Source of the DNA: Fen-1298 sp050008835
GTDB lineage: Bacteria; Bacteroidota; Ignavibacteria; UBA10030
Length of the DNA: 64,000 nt
Direction: 5' to 3'
Assembly (NCBI GenBank): GCA_050008835.1
Contig: JBEKLV010000001.1
Coordinates: forward strand, 25,750 to 89,749
Shown: positions 46,380-55,155 of the stretch, in pieces
Position numbering within the stretch: position 1 is the first letter of the stretch
How the letters are laid out: every line of letters starts with the position of its first letter
Notes under the pieces: model-generated
Databases searched by the model: none
Seen by the model: only the letters and a program-made list of their open reading frames with translations
Told to the model about the DNA's origin: nothing
Position numbers and translations under genes: made by a program

Positions 46380-46874
46380 TCATCTTCTCGTTATAAACAT
46401 CACATCCGCAACCGCAGTAATTACAAGTGCTGCAGCAGTCACAACACTAAAGACATCACGCATTGTCACCCACGAAGTGTGATCGAGAAATATTGTATCT
46501 CCCGCACGCAGAGTGAGTTTGTTTGCGGTCATCTCTTTGGATTCAGTGAGATCTACAATAATGTCGCGCCTGCCTGCTCCGGTGCTGTCAGCCAGCCGTG
46601 TAATTTTCACTTCATCTATCTTTGCATACTGTTCCGGTCCGCCTGCATACGAGAGCAGCTCCACCAGATCGGTGGAAATGGGAATCTCGTACCGTCCGGG
46701 TTTTTGAACGAAACCCCATACATTGACCTGCATTGTGATCTCACCCGGTTTTGCAATATAGTAATACGCTGCCGCCTGTGCAGTCGAAAGGCCCGATGTG
46801 ATATTGCTCTGTGCGCTAGAGAATGCACAGGTAAAAATATGAATTGTTATTACAAAAAGAAGTTTGTTTCTCAT
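46380..46874 (-). CDS. SLBB-domain exported protein with C-terminal membrane helix
   Basis: 164 aa. Signal peptide (FVITIHIFTCAFSSAQS), then an SLBB beta-grasp domain: VNVWGFVQKPGRYEIPISTDLVELLSYAGGPEQYAKIDEVKITRL, RRDIIVDLTESKE and LTLRAGDTIFLDHTSWV. A hydrophobic helix (VTAAALVITAVADVMFI) ends the protein. Unlike Wza-type exporters it has no polysaccharide-export N-terminal domain. A single SLBB that could help the BY-kinase or another outer-membrane exporter; 159 bp lies between it and the kinase gene upstream. Confidence 0.85.
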   Translation of the reverse strand: MRNKLLFVITIHIFTCAFSSAQSNITSGLSTAQAAAYYYIAKPGEITMQVNVWGFVQKPGRYEIPISTDLVELLSYAGGPEQYAKIDEVKITRLADSTGAGRRDIIVDLTESKEMTANKLTLRAGDTIFLDHTSWVTMRDVFSVVTAAALVITAVADVMFITRR

Positions 46875-47033
46875 ATCGGTTCCTTTGTCGTTATCCCGTT
46901 ATCATTGTAGAAGCGAAGCCATCCGGCGTGTTTTAATTCATACGTGCCTTTCGAAGCAGATGAATCTGCTCATTGGCTCCATCATTTCTCCTTTTTTATC
47001 ATTTAAAACTATTTACCGTTTACTTCTTACTCT

Positions 47034-49331
47034 TTATACCTTCTCTACTTTTTTCTCTTGAGTACCATACCGATACTTGTAGTGCCGGTATCCGTAGTAA
47101 CCGCCGTATGAAGAATGGGGGTCGAAGTTGTTCAGCATAACACCGAGTACATGAGCGCGTATACCTTCGAGCGATTCTATTGTCCGGATTAATGAATTTT
47201 TGCTCGTCTGCCCTGCAGATGTAACTACGATCACTCCATCAACTAATGTAGAAAGAATAGAAGAATCCGTTACAGCGAGGACCGGAGACGAATCAAAAAG
47301 TACTATATCGTACTTTTTTTTCAATGTGACTATAAGTGTTTTCATCTCCGTCGAGCCGAGAAGCTCTGATGGATTGGATGGAATCGTACCGCAACAGAGC
47401 AAATCCAAATTCTTGATAACAGTCTGCTGAATCGCGGCTTTCAGTTCAGACGTATTGAAAAGCACGTCTGTGATGCCGGGAGATTGCCTCAAGTCGAATT
47501 CAATATGCAAATTAGGCTTCCGAAGATCGGTATCTACAGCTAACACTTTCTTGCCAGCCTGTGCGAATGCAATAGATAGATTCGAAACTGTGGTCGATTT
47601 TCCTTCGATCGGATTTGGACTCGTAACGAGTATTGTACGCAAAGGAAAGTTTATGGAACGCAAAGGAAAGTCTATGCGTGCATACTGCACATTGGTACGG
47701 AGTTGGCGGTACGCCTCGGCAATAGAAGAAAACGGATTAGTGTGGGTAATCAAGTGAGCATCGATCATCTTCCCTCTAACATCTATTTTCAACTTCCCGC
47801 CTAACCTACTAATTTCTTCGTTCATCAACATGATCACACCTAAAGGAGGTAAGCCAATCTTCTTTAGGTCATCCGGTTTTCGAATCCGGGTATCAAGGTA
47901 ATCGCGGAGCAGCACTACTCCGATCCCCAATCCCAATCCTAAAATAAACCCCATCAGAAGATTCTTCGTCACATCGGGGCTTACCGGTGTGTATGATGCA
48001 ACAGCCCGATCAATGATGTCAAGATATCCAGACTGTGATTGCTCGGCAATAGATGCTTCGTTGAACTTATCTTCGATCAGCAAGTAAGTTTTTTCTTCAC
48101 TGAGACGTGTGCGCTGTAACTGTGCGAAATGAATACTCTTTTGGGGAATGGATTCAAAATTCCGATCATATTTTCTGACCACACTGTCAAGAACCGCCTT
48201 CTTTGCCTTCAACCCACCAAGTTGTACTTTTGCTTCGAAATACATCTGCTTCATTTTAGAAAGGGACGAAGCGGGAGACAATCCGTCCCTGCCGCCGCCG
48301 TCGGATGGGAAACCCGAACGAAGAAAATCTGCTGTCCGTTTATTTAAATTTGACCGCAGCGACCGAATTTGATTTTCCGTCTCCTGAAGGTTGGCGTCTA
48401 CCTGGCTTTGATCAGTTGTCTGCTGTTTCTGCGAAAGTGTAAGATCCCGGGAAACTTCAAGCTTAGCGAGCTGTTCTTGAATCAAACGAATGTAGGAATC
48501 GTCCGCAGATTGAATCAAACGTGCCACCTCCGGCTCCTGCATTTCAAGTTCTTTTTGATAGGCATTTAGATTCTGCGTTGTGGCTTCGATATCCACGGTC
48601 AACGCATCTCGCGCTGCTTCTGCTTTTGAGATCTGTTCGATGAGCTGCTTTGCCGCCTCATCGAGATAGACGATACCGGATCCTTCCATATACTTCTGAA
48701 GAGCTTGTTCCGCATTGGTTAGCTGTTCCTGACGTTTTTTTAATTGCTCAGCAAGAAAAGAACGTGCAGCGGAATATTTTATACGGCTGGTATATAGATT
48801 TCTTTCGTAGTACGATTCTGCATAGAGGTTTGCCAACAACGCCGCTTCTTCAGGATAAGAGCTTGTTGTCGTGATCTTTATGACATCGGCATCTATCATT
48901 GTCTCAAACTGAACTGACCCCCGAAGACACTCTGCTACTGCTTCCAATTTTTCATTTTCCCCTTTAACCCCCTCTGCGAACTGGATCACTCGTATCGGTG
49001 TGTGAAGTGAGTCGTCTAAAAAACGCTTTTCAATCATTTTTTTTGCAACTATTTCAGACAAAGAACGGGACTTCAGAATCTCCAATTCATTCCTTATATT
49101 ATTCTCAGATTCTAGTCCCATCAAATCGGTCATCATAACTCCGGATTTAGCTTTTGTGTCTATAAGTATAGTTGCAGAGGACTGGTATACACGCTTGGTC
49201 ATGAATGTATAAAGAGCAATCATGGAAAACACTGCAATCCAGATCGAAAGCACAATTATTTTACTTTGCAGAATAATCGCAATGTAATCCTGGGGAATCG
49301 TGTTTGAGCGATCTTCCTCAGAAAATCTCAT
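47034..49331 (-). CDS. Polysaccharide co-polymerase / BY-kinase (Wzc-like)
   Basis: 765 aa from the ATG at 49331 (MRFSEEDRSN), chosen for GGTGGTG upstream; an upstream ATG at 49364 is also open. N-terminal Wzz domain (IIVLSIWIAVFSMIALYTFMT, second helix MGFILGLGLGIGVVLL) flanks a long coiled-coil. The kinase has Walker A SPNPIEGKSTT (about 583-592 of the long form), Walker A' VLAVDTDLRKPN and Walker B IVLFDSSP. The C-terminal tail holds seven clustered tyrosines (SSYGGYYGYRHYKYRYG), the autophosphorylation site. It controls polymer length and export. Confidence 0.95.
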   Translation of the reverse strand: MRFSEEDRSNTIPQDYIAIILQSKIIVLSIWIAVFSMIALYTFMTKRVYQSSATILIDTKAKSGVMMTDLMGLESENNIRNELEILKSRSLSEIVAKKMIEKRFLDDSLHTPIRVIQFAEGVKGENEKLEAVAECLRGSVQFETMIDADVIKITTTSSYPEEAALLANLYAESYYERNLYTSRIKYSAARSFLAEQLKKRQEQLTNAEQALQKYMEGSGIVYLDEAAKQLIEQISKAEAARDALTVDIEATTQNLNAYQKELEMQEPEVARLIQSADDSYIRLIQEQLAKLEVSRDLTLSQKQQTTDQSQVDANLQETENQIRSLRSNLNKRTADFLRSGFPSDGGGRDGLSPASSLSKMKQMYFEAKVQLGGLKAKKAVLDSVVRKYDRNFESIPQKSIHFAQLQRTRLSEEKTYLLIEDKFNEASIAEQSQSGYLDIIDRAVASYTPVSPDVTKNLLMGFILGLGLGIGVVLLRDYLDTRIRKPDDLKKIGLPPLGVIMLMNEEISRLGGKLKIDVRGKMIDAHLITHTNPFSSIAEAYRQLRTNVQYARIDFPLRSINFPLRTILVTSPNPIEGKSTTVSNLSIAFAQAGKKVLAVDTDLRKPNLHIEFDLRQSPGITDVLFNTSELKAAIQQTVIKNLDLLCCGTIPSNPSELLGSTEMKTLIVTLKKKYDIVLFDSSPVLAVTDSSILSTLVDGVIVVTSAGQTSKNSLIRTIESLEGIRAHVLGVMLNNFDPHSSYGGYYGYRHYKYRYGTQEKKVEKV
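47638..47679 (-). repeat. 21-bp tandem repeat in the BY-kinase gene
   Basis: Two adjacent 21-bp copies (CGCAAAGGAAAGTTTATGGAA on the plus strand, then the same with four changed bases). They encode FPLRSIN FPLRTIL just before the Walker A strand, keeping the frame. One copy appears to be an insertion. Confidence 0.85.
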
Positions 49332-49409
49332 AATTTTTTCACCACCGTTTTGCCTATTGTTCACTGTGCAGCCTCTTCAAAGTATTGTTAAATTTTTGTA
49401 TTTTGTTCA

Positions 49410-50138
49410 TTGTCTTTATCCCATATGAGATCAAGAATGCGCTGTGCAATACTTTCCGATATTCACTCAAATTTTTCTGCGTTGACGCGTGCTCTTTCGA
49501 TTATTGATACGCTCCAGATCGATCATATCTACTGCCTGGGCGATATTGTTGGATACGGTGCCCAGCCCAATCATTGCATATCGTTAATTAGAGAACGTGC
49601 CGCTTTTTCCGTCCTGGGCAACCACGATCTCGGCGCACTTGATCCAAAGGAAGCGGATTATTTTCATGAGGACGGACGCGCTGCCGTTGAATGGACAAAC
49701 CGAATCCTTACCAAAGAAAATGCTGCGTACCTCGCTTCCCTGCCATACAAGCACAAATCCGATCTTTTCACACTCGTCCATGCGAGCCCCAAAAATCCTC
49801 AACAATGGAATTATGTAATATCCGTTGAGGACGCGGGTCAGCAATTTCCACACTTTAGCACGCAATATTGTTTTATTGGTCACTCGCATATTCCGACTGT
49901 TTGCGGCGAAGATCTCGAAACATTCTCTTTTGTCAAGGATAAGCGATTTCTCATCAATGTCGGCAGTGTCGGACAACCCAGAGATGGAAACCCGATGCTA
50001 AGTTTCGGCGTTCTCGATACCGATGTATGGTCTTTCGAGATCATCAGAGCGGAGTACGACATCGCACAAACTGCACGCGCTATCCTTGACGCGGGGCTCC
50101 CTTCATTTCTCGCTGACAGATTATTCATAGGAAAATAA
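49410..50138 (+). CDS. Metallophosphoesterase (calcineurin-like phosphodiesterase)
   Basis: 242 aa. Metal-binding motifs appear in order: LSDIHSN (D-x-H), LGDIVGYGAQP (GDxxxxG), LGNHDLG (GNHD), and FIGHSHIPT (GHSH). This is the YfcE/MJ0936-like cytoplasmic phosphodiesterase layout. Two start codons are possible; MRCAILSDIHSN (ATG at 49437) gives the expected family length better than the listed 49410. It is alone on the plus strand and divergent from the BY-kinase gene, so may not belong to the polysaccharide pathway. Confidence 0.92.
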   Translation: MSLSHMRSRMRCAILSDIHSNFSALTRALSIIDTLQIDHIYCLGDIVGYGAQPNHCISLIRERAAFSVLGNHDLGALDPKEADYFHEDGRAAVEWTNRILTKENAAYLASLPYKHKSDLFTLVHASPKNPQQWNYVISVEDAGQQFPHFSTQYCFIGHSHIPTVCGEDLETFSFVKDKRFLINVGSVGQPRDGNPMLSFGVLDTDVWSFEIIRAEYDIAQTARAILDAGLPSFLADRLFIGK

Positions 50139-50490
50139 TGCATCTGCATTTATTCCGCATTAGTATTCATGAATATTTACCTGATTTATATATGGCAAAG
50201 TAATTTGAATTCTTCACCGCTTCATCAGCATTTCAATGAACTGGATTCCTTGCCCGAGCATCTTCATTCCAACGGAATGACAAGGAAAAAAGAAAGCGGA
50301 AATATCAACATTTTCCTCTTGCATGAAACATTCATACTTAATATAATTCTTTTACTATTGATTTCAAATGGTTGATTCTCGAGCGGCAGTGTTAACACAG
50401 ATCTGCTTTTTCATTCCCATCAGAGCAAAAAAACATATTTTCTCCAAGCATTCGCAAACTCTCTACGGAATACTTTGCAATATTTAGGTC
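50139..50490. other. Intergenic gap
   Basis: About 350 bp with no convincing gene. A 68-codon plus-strand frame at 50169 has no recognisable family and a composition unlike its neighbours. AATAATGCATCTGCATTTATT at 50136 forms a weak hairpin just after the phosphoesterase stop and may be its terminator. Confidence 0.35.
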
Positions 50491-50775
50491 CTACCGAGGG
50501 CATGAGAGCGATGTCAAATCCCCTATTCCGTCACAATTCAATGTGGGAATTGTGCGAGCCGGTTCAGTCTCATCCGGCCGAACATTCACCACAATGGAAT
50601 ATCTAATCCCTCCGAGCCATATCGCCACCCTGCCGTCATGGTCGGAATAGAAGAATCTCCCATTCAATCCTTTAAAACAGTCTTTGCTAATCACCACTTC
50701 CGAATTAGGAAAGACCTCACCCTTTTCTAGGAGACGACCATACACGAACGAGATCACGAAGTCGTGAACAGGCAC
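50491..50775 (-). pseudogene. Possible carboxypeptidase-regulatory-like domain fragment
   Basis: 94 codons starting GTG. The part FVYGRLLEKGEVFPNSEVVIS followed by FYSDHDGRVAIWLGGIRYSIVV resembles a prealbumin-like/CarboxypepD_reg beta-sandwich (G-x-V, then N-A-x-V, then D-x-x-G-x-F). It has no signal peptide, no partner domain, and an upstream stop shortly before. It could be a small hypothetical protein or the tail of a lost surface protein. Confidence 0.35.
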
Positions 50776-51189
50776 AAATCTATTCTTTTCCTGCCTGCTG
50801 TGTTACCAGTTAATCTTATACTTCCTGCATCATATTTGCAAAGAAGAACTCTTCCCCATTACCTGCTTTATTCCAGGCATAATGTTCTTTTTCAAAACAC
50901 CGACAGGTCTTATTTTCGGATTTCCCGCTTTTATGCATTCGGATCTTAGATCTTTCAAAAAAAGATTGCAAGGGCAATTAAGCTGTTATGTGTGCCCCCC
51001 TAAAAATGAAAACTAATTTTCACCTATGAATATTGTAGAATTTACACTGATTTACTAACTCAGGATTCACAGTTTCAATGATATTATACTGAATTCGCCA
51101 TCTTCTGCTCTATTCCCAAACGGCATCATTATTAAAGTAAACACTGTGGTTGAGAGAAGAATCATTATTCAGATTCTGAACCAAAAAAA
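50776..51189. other. Upstream region of the TonB-receptor gene
   Basis: 414 bp without a gene. AT-rich. Contains the presumed promoter of the receptor gene, but I could not identify a -7/-33 pair with confidence. The start context is AAAAATGGAAACAATG. Confidence 0.3.
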
Positions 51190-53469
51190 ATGGAAACAAT
51201 GAAAGCAAGAAATTTAATAATAGCAATTGCATTTGCAGCTTTGACACGCACAATTTACGGAGCCGAGCCAATTGCAATGGGTACTATCACTGGCAAAATT
51301 TATGATAAAGACACAAAAGAAGCACTTAAAGGAGTGAACGTGATGCTCATTGGCGGCGGGTTGGGCACAACTACCAATGAAAAAGGTACATTCAAGATTA
51401 ACGTTCCTGAAGGAATTTACGATATAAAAATATCCTCTATAGGTTATGCAGAAATCGTGAAGCCAGCAGTAAAAATTCAAAGTGGTCACAGAATTTCAAT
51501 CGATGTCGCTCTTGAATCGAAAGATATACAAGTAGATGGAATATCTATAACCGCAGACCCTTATGAGAAATCTCCGGAAATGCTGGTCAGCACGAATCAT
51601 TTTTCCAACTCAGAAATTCGCACACTCGGCGGAGGTCTTCAAGATCCCGTAAGGGCATTTAGCATGATGCCTGGTGTCGCACAAACAAACATAGACCGTA
51701 ATGATCTGCTTGTCCGAGGAGGCGCTCCCACAGAAAATCTTATGATCGTTGACGGTTTCAAACTTCCGTATTTTAATCATTACAGCACACAAGGAGCATC
51801 TGGCGGTTCTTTGAGCTTCATCAACATGGAATTCATCGACCAAGCAATGTTTTCCACCGGAGGATTCGGTGCATGTTACGGCGACAAACTTTCTTCGATA
51901 TGCGCCATACAATTAGCGGATGGGAATACTTCCTCCATCGGCGGGAAAGCTACTCTCTCCGCTACACAATTCGGTCTCAACCTTGAAGGGCCAATAGCAG
52001 ATCAGACATCGTTTATTTTTTCCGCCCGGAAAAGCTATCTCGATATCGTTTTCCGTGCATATAATTATAGCTTCGTTCCCGAATTTTGCGATTACATGGG
52101 AAAGATAACTGTTCGCCTTGGAAATCAGGACAAACTTTCTTTTCTCGGAGTTGCAGCGTATGACAATTATTCGCTCTTCAACGATTCCAAAGAACATATT
52201 TATGAAAACGCCATGATGGTTTTTTCCGTCCAATCGCACAAGATGGGTGGATTACAATGGCTGCATATGTTATCAGAAGGATATTTTTCAGTTTCCTATG
52301 AATTCACACAATCCAATTTTAACGATTCTCAACAAGATTTATTCAGCAGCCATTCGCAAGAAGTACAATCCACTTTAAAGGCGGATTTCCTTGCAAAGGT
52401 CACTCCCTCAAGCGAGATCTCTACAGGAGTTGAGGGTTCCTATTATCAATTTCACGGTGATATTGCAACCTCCAATTTAGGCTCAAGATATTCGGGAGAA
52501 AATATACATCAAGTAAATGCCGCATTCGATACAACAGGAATACCGGCTGCAGCGTATGTCCAGGCCACTCAGATGCTCGGCAGCATGAGATTGACACTGG
52601 GAGCCCGTGCGACATATTTCGACATAGTAGGCAATCATTGGTATTTTGCACCGCGGTTTTCCGCTAGGATTCCTGCCGGCGATGTATTAAATTTTACTGC
52701 AAGCATCGGGCAATATTATCAAGCTCCCTCCTCTATCTGGCTGGTTTCGACTCTGCTAAATCGTCAACTTACACCTATCGGCGCTCGTCATATCGTTATC
52801 GGCAGCGAATATTGCCCGGGTGACGGCAGTCGCTTTTCTCTTGAAGTTTATCATAAACAATATTCCGGCTACCCCGTGAGCATTCAGCGTACATACCTGA
52901 TGATGGAAAATACAGGAGCAGGCATTAGCGCGGGCGGAGATGGTGCAGCATCTTACGGCATTGATTCTCTGGTCTCCGCCGGAAGCAGCGAAGCGCGCGG
53001 CATCGAGTTTATGGCTCAAAAGAAATCTTTCGATTCCCCATGGAACGGTATGCTCAGCGCTACGTATGCATTTTCCGAATTCACACCCTATGACGGAATA
53101 GCACGTCCGAGCGATCACGATCAACGTTTTATATTAAATGTTTCAATAGGTTATACACTCAGCACTTCGTGGAGTTTCAACGTCATGTGGCATTATGTGA
53201 GCGGGCAGCCGTATACACCGTATAACTCTGACCTAACCGCTGGCCAATATAATAGCGAACGCATCCCTGCCAATCACAGTATGGATCTCAATGTCAGCAG
53301 GTATTGGAAAATTAGGCACATGAACGTTAGAGGGTTTATCAATATTCAGAATCTTTACAACAGAAGACCGAATGAAATCCCTGCGTATTCACAAGAACTA
53401 CAGCGTGTCGTAGAACCCGAAGCACTGGGCATCGTTCCGTCAATAGGAATCAGCATAGAAGTGTTGTAA
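51190..53469 (+). CDS. TonB-dependent receptor with CarboxypepD_reg-like N-terminal domain
   Basis: 759 aa. Signal peptide (LIIAIAFAALTRTIYGAEP), then about residues 30-115 a carboxypeptidase-regulatory-like domain (GTITGKIYDKDTKEALKGVNVML, EGIYDIKISSIGYAE), then the plug (VRAFSMMPGVAQTNIDRNDLLVRGGAPTENLMIVDGF, STGGFGACYGDKLSS) and a long beta-barrel ending IGISIEVL. It would import a ligand through the outer membrane using TonB. No SusD-like partner is next to it, so it is not a Sus-type glycan importer. Alternative start is Met4. Confidence 0.92.
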   Translation: METMKARNLIIAIAFAALTRTIYGAEPIAMGTITGKIYDKDTKEALKGVNVMLIGGGLGTTTNEKGTFKINVPEGIYDIKISSIGYAEIVKPAVKIQSGHRISIDVALESKDIQVDGISITADPYEKSPEMLVSTNHFSNSEIRTLGGGLQDPVRAFSMMPGVAQTNIDRNDLLVRGGAPTENLMIVDGFKLPYFNHYSTQGASGGSLSFINMEFIDQAMFSTGGFGACYGDKLSSICAIQLADGNTSSIGGKATLSATQFGLNLEGPIADQTSFIFSARKSYLDIVFRAYNYSFVPEFCDYMGKITVRLGNQDKLSFLGVAAYDNYSLFNDSKEHIYENAMMVFSVQSHKMGGLQWLHMLSEGYFSVSYEFTQSNFNDSQQDLFSSHSQEVQSTLKADFLAKVTPSSEISTGVEGSYYQFHGDIATSNLGSRYSGENIHQVNAAFDTTGIPAAAYVQATQMLGSMRLTLGARATYFDIVGNHWYFAPRFSARIPAGDVLNFTASIGQYYQAPSSIWLVSTLLNRQLTPIGARHIVIGSEYCPGDGSRFSLEVYHKQYSGYPVSIQRTYLMMENTGAGISAGGDGAASYGIDSLVSAGSSEARGIEFMAQKKSFDSPWNGMLSATYAFSEFTPYDGIARPSDHDQRFILNVSIGYTLSTSWSFNVMWHYVSGQPYTPYNSDLTAGQYNSERIPANHSMDLNVSRYWKIRHMNVRGFINIQNLYNRRPNEIPAYSQELQRVVEPEALGIVPSIGISIEVL

Positions 53470-53561
53470 GAATCGACGATGCCCTTTCACGAGAAAGCTT
53501 CTTTGAGATAGGAAGATGAGACGAACGGAACAACAAGGGAAAGCAAATGGGATCGGCTGCT

Positions 53562-54041
53562 TTACTTTGAGATTATTCTTTTCGGTTTAGCTGGAACACC
53601 GACTGCAATCGTATTCGGGGGGACATCTTTTGTCACTACACTCCCAGCCCCAACGATCGCATTCTCACCTATAGTCACCCCGCAGAGAATCGTAGAGCTT
53701 GTGCCTATCGATGCCCCCTTCTTTACTAAGGTAGGTACAACTTTCCAGTCTGCCTCTGTTTGCAATGATCCATCCTGATTTGTCGAGCGAGGGTATTTGT
53801 CATTGATAAACGAGACATTATGCCCAATAAATACTTCGTCTTCGATAGTGACACCTTCGCAAATCAAAGTGTGACTGGAAATCTTTACATTTTTGCCGAT
53901 CCTTGCATTCTTTTGTATTTCAACAAATGCACCAACTTTAGAACCATTCCCAATTTCACAACCATACAAATTTACAAATTCCGCAATTTTTACATCCACT
54001 CCCAATTTCACATCAGGAGATATTTTTACAAAATCGCTCAT
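53562..54041 (-). CDS. Hexapeptide-repeat N-acetyltransferase, WbpD/WlbB-like
   Basis: 159 aa from the ATG at 54041, which has GAGGA seven bases upstream. VKISPDVKLGVDVKIAEFVNLYGCEIGNGSKVGAFVEIQKNARIGKNVKISSHTLICEGVTIEDEVFIGHNVSFINDKYPRS is the left-handed beta-helix start with the FINDKYPR block typical of WbpD-like enzymes; VVGAG-like IVGAGSVVTKDVPPNTIAVGVPAK closes the helix. It lies 8 bp downstream of the oxidoreductase gene. It would acetylate the 3-amino sugar made by a DegT enzyme. Confidence 0.9.
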   Translation of the reverse strand: MSDFVKISPDVKLGVDVKIAEFVNLYGCEIGNGSKVGAFVEIQKNARIGKNVKISSHTLICEGVTIEDEVFIGHNVSFINDKYPRSTNQDGSLQTEADWKVVPTLVKKGASIGTSSTILCGVTIGENAIVGAGSVVTKDVPPNTIAVGVPAKPKRIISK

Positions 54042-54049
54042 ACACGTCC

Positions 54050-55051
54050 TCACTGTTGTATTTTTACCGGTCGTCCCCTCTGAAGAGATTGCTGACTTGC
54101 TTCTAAAATTCGGACGACATTCAATCCGGCAATTCCATCACACAGGGGTTTCCTTTGATGCAGACAGGATTCAACAAAATCATTACAGACCAAAGTTAGT
54201 GCTTCCGTTGAGTCAATATTAGGCGCAAGCATATCACCCATTCGATATTGAATGAGAAGCTGGCGAATATTTTCTTGAGATTGAATCTCAATACCTTTAT
54301 TATATATTTTGATTTTCTCGCTTGGTTGCATATCATCATATACAATCATTTTTTGATCTCCCCCAATAAGAATTCTTCTTATTTTTACAGGGGACAACCA
54401 ATTGACATTAAAATGGGCAATAATATTTGTAGAAAATTTTATAGTAATGTAGGCAACATCCTCTTTCCCATTAATATGATTTGCACCTACGGCATAAACA
54501 GAAACAGGTTGTTCATTAATAATATAATTCATGATCGAAATATCATGAGGTGCAAGATCCCAAACAACATTAACATCATGCTGAAATAATCCAAGGTTAA
54601 TTCGGACAGAGTCAAAATATAGGATATTGCCAATCTCATTAGTATCAACCAATTCCTTTATTTTCCTGATAGCTCCTGTATAAATAAATGTGTGATCAAC
54701 CATGAGAACCAACTTTTTTTGTTCGGCTAATTCAACCAATGCTTCCGCATCTTTTACCGAATCTGTCATTGGCTTTTCAATTAACACGTTTTTCCCTGAT
54801 AGTAGAGCCTCCGATGCTAATTTATAGTGAAGCGACACTGGTGTGGCTATACAGATTCCATCAATTGAAGGGTTAGATAATAAATCTTTATAGTTGACTG
54901 TCACCTGAACAGAAGGGAAATTTTGACGAATCGATTTCAATCGTTCTTCACTGAGATCGCAACAAAACACATTGGCAACATCTTTCTGAGTAACCAAGTT
55001 CCGCACAAGGTTAGGCCCCCAGTAACCCATACCAATAATTCCAATATTCAT
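54050..55051 (-). CDS. Gfo/Idh/MocA-family NAD-dependent oxidoreductase, WbpB/WlbA-like
   Basis: 333 aa. GIIGMGYWGPNLVRNL is the Rossmann loop; CIATPVSLHYKLASEALLSGKNVLIEKPMTDS contains the EKP catalytic lysine; VVWDLAPHDISIMNYI carries the substrate His/Asp motif. WbpB/WlbA members oxidise UDP-GlcNAcA at C3. Next to a WbpD-like acetyltransferase, it most likely supplies a 3-keto-sugar for amination. A 104-bp gap separates it from the sugar transferase upstream. Confidence 0.92.
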   Translation of the reverse strand: MNIGIIGMGYWGPNLVRNLVTQKDVANVFCCDLSEERLKSIRQNFPSVQVTVNYKDLLSNPSIDGICIATPVSLHYKLASEALLSGKNVLIEKPMTDSVKDAEALVELAEQKKLVLMVDHTFIYTGAIRKIKELVDTNEIGNILYFDSVRINLGLFQHDVNVVWDLAPHDISIMNYIINEQPVSVYAVGANHINGKEDVAYITIKFSTNIIAHFNVNWLSPVKIRRILIGGDQKMIVYDDMQPSEKIKIYNKGIEIQSQENIRQLLIQYRMGDMLAPNIDSTEALTLVCNDFVESCLHQRKPLCDGIAGLNVVRILEASQQSLQRGRPVKIQQ

Positions 55052-55155
55052 ACAACCTCTTTAAATAATTACATGCTTATTGTTGTACTGACTTTCATTG
55101 TCCCATGTTTTCATAGACAGTCGAAAAGAAGAATAGTGTTTTGTGTTTAAAAAAA

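Noticed and set aside
50169..50375. 68-codon plus-strand frame after the metallophosphoesterase
   Set aside because: No homology recognised, biased composition and no convincing ribosome site.
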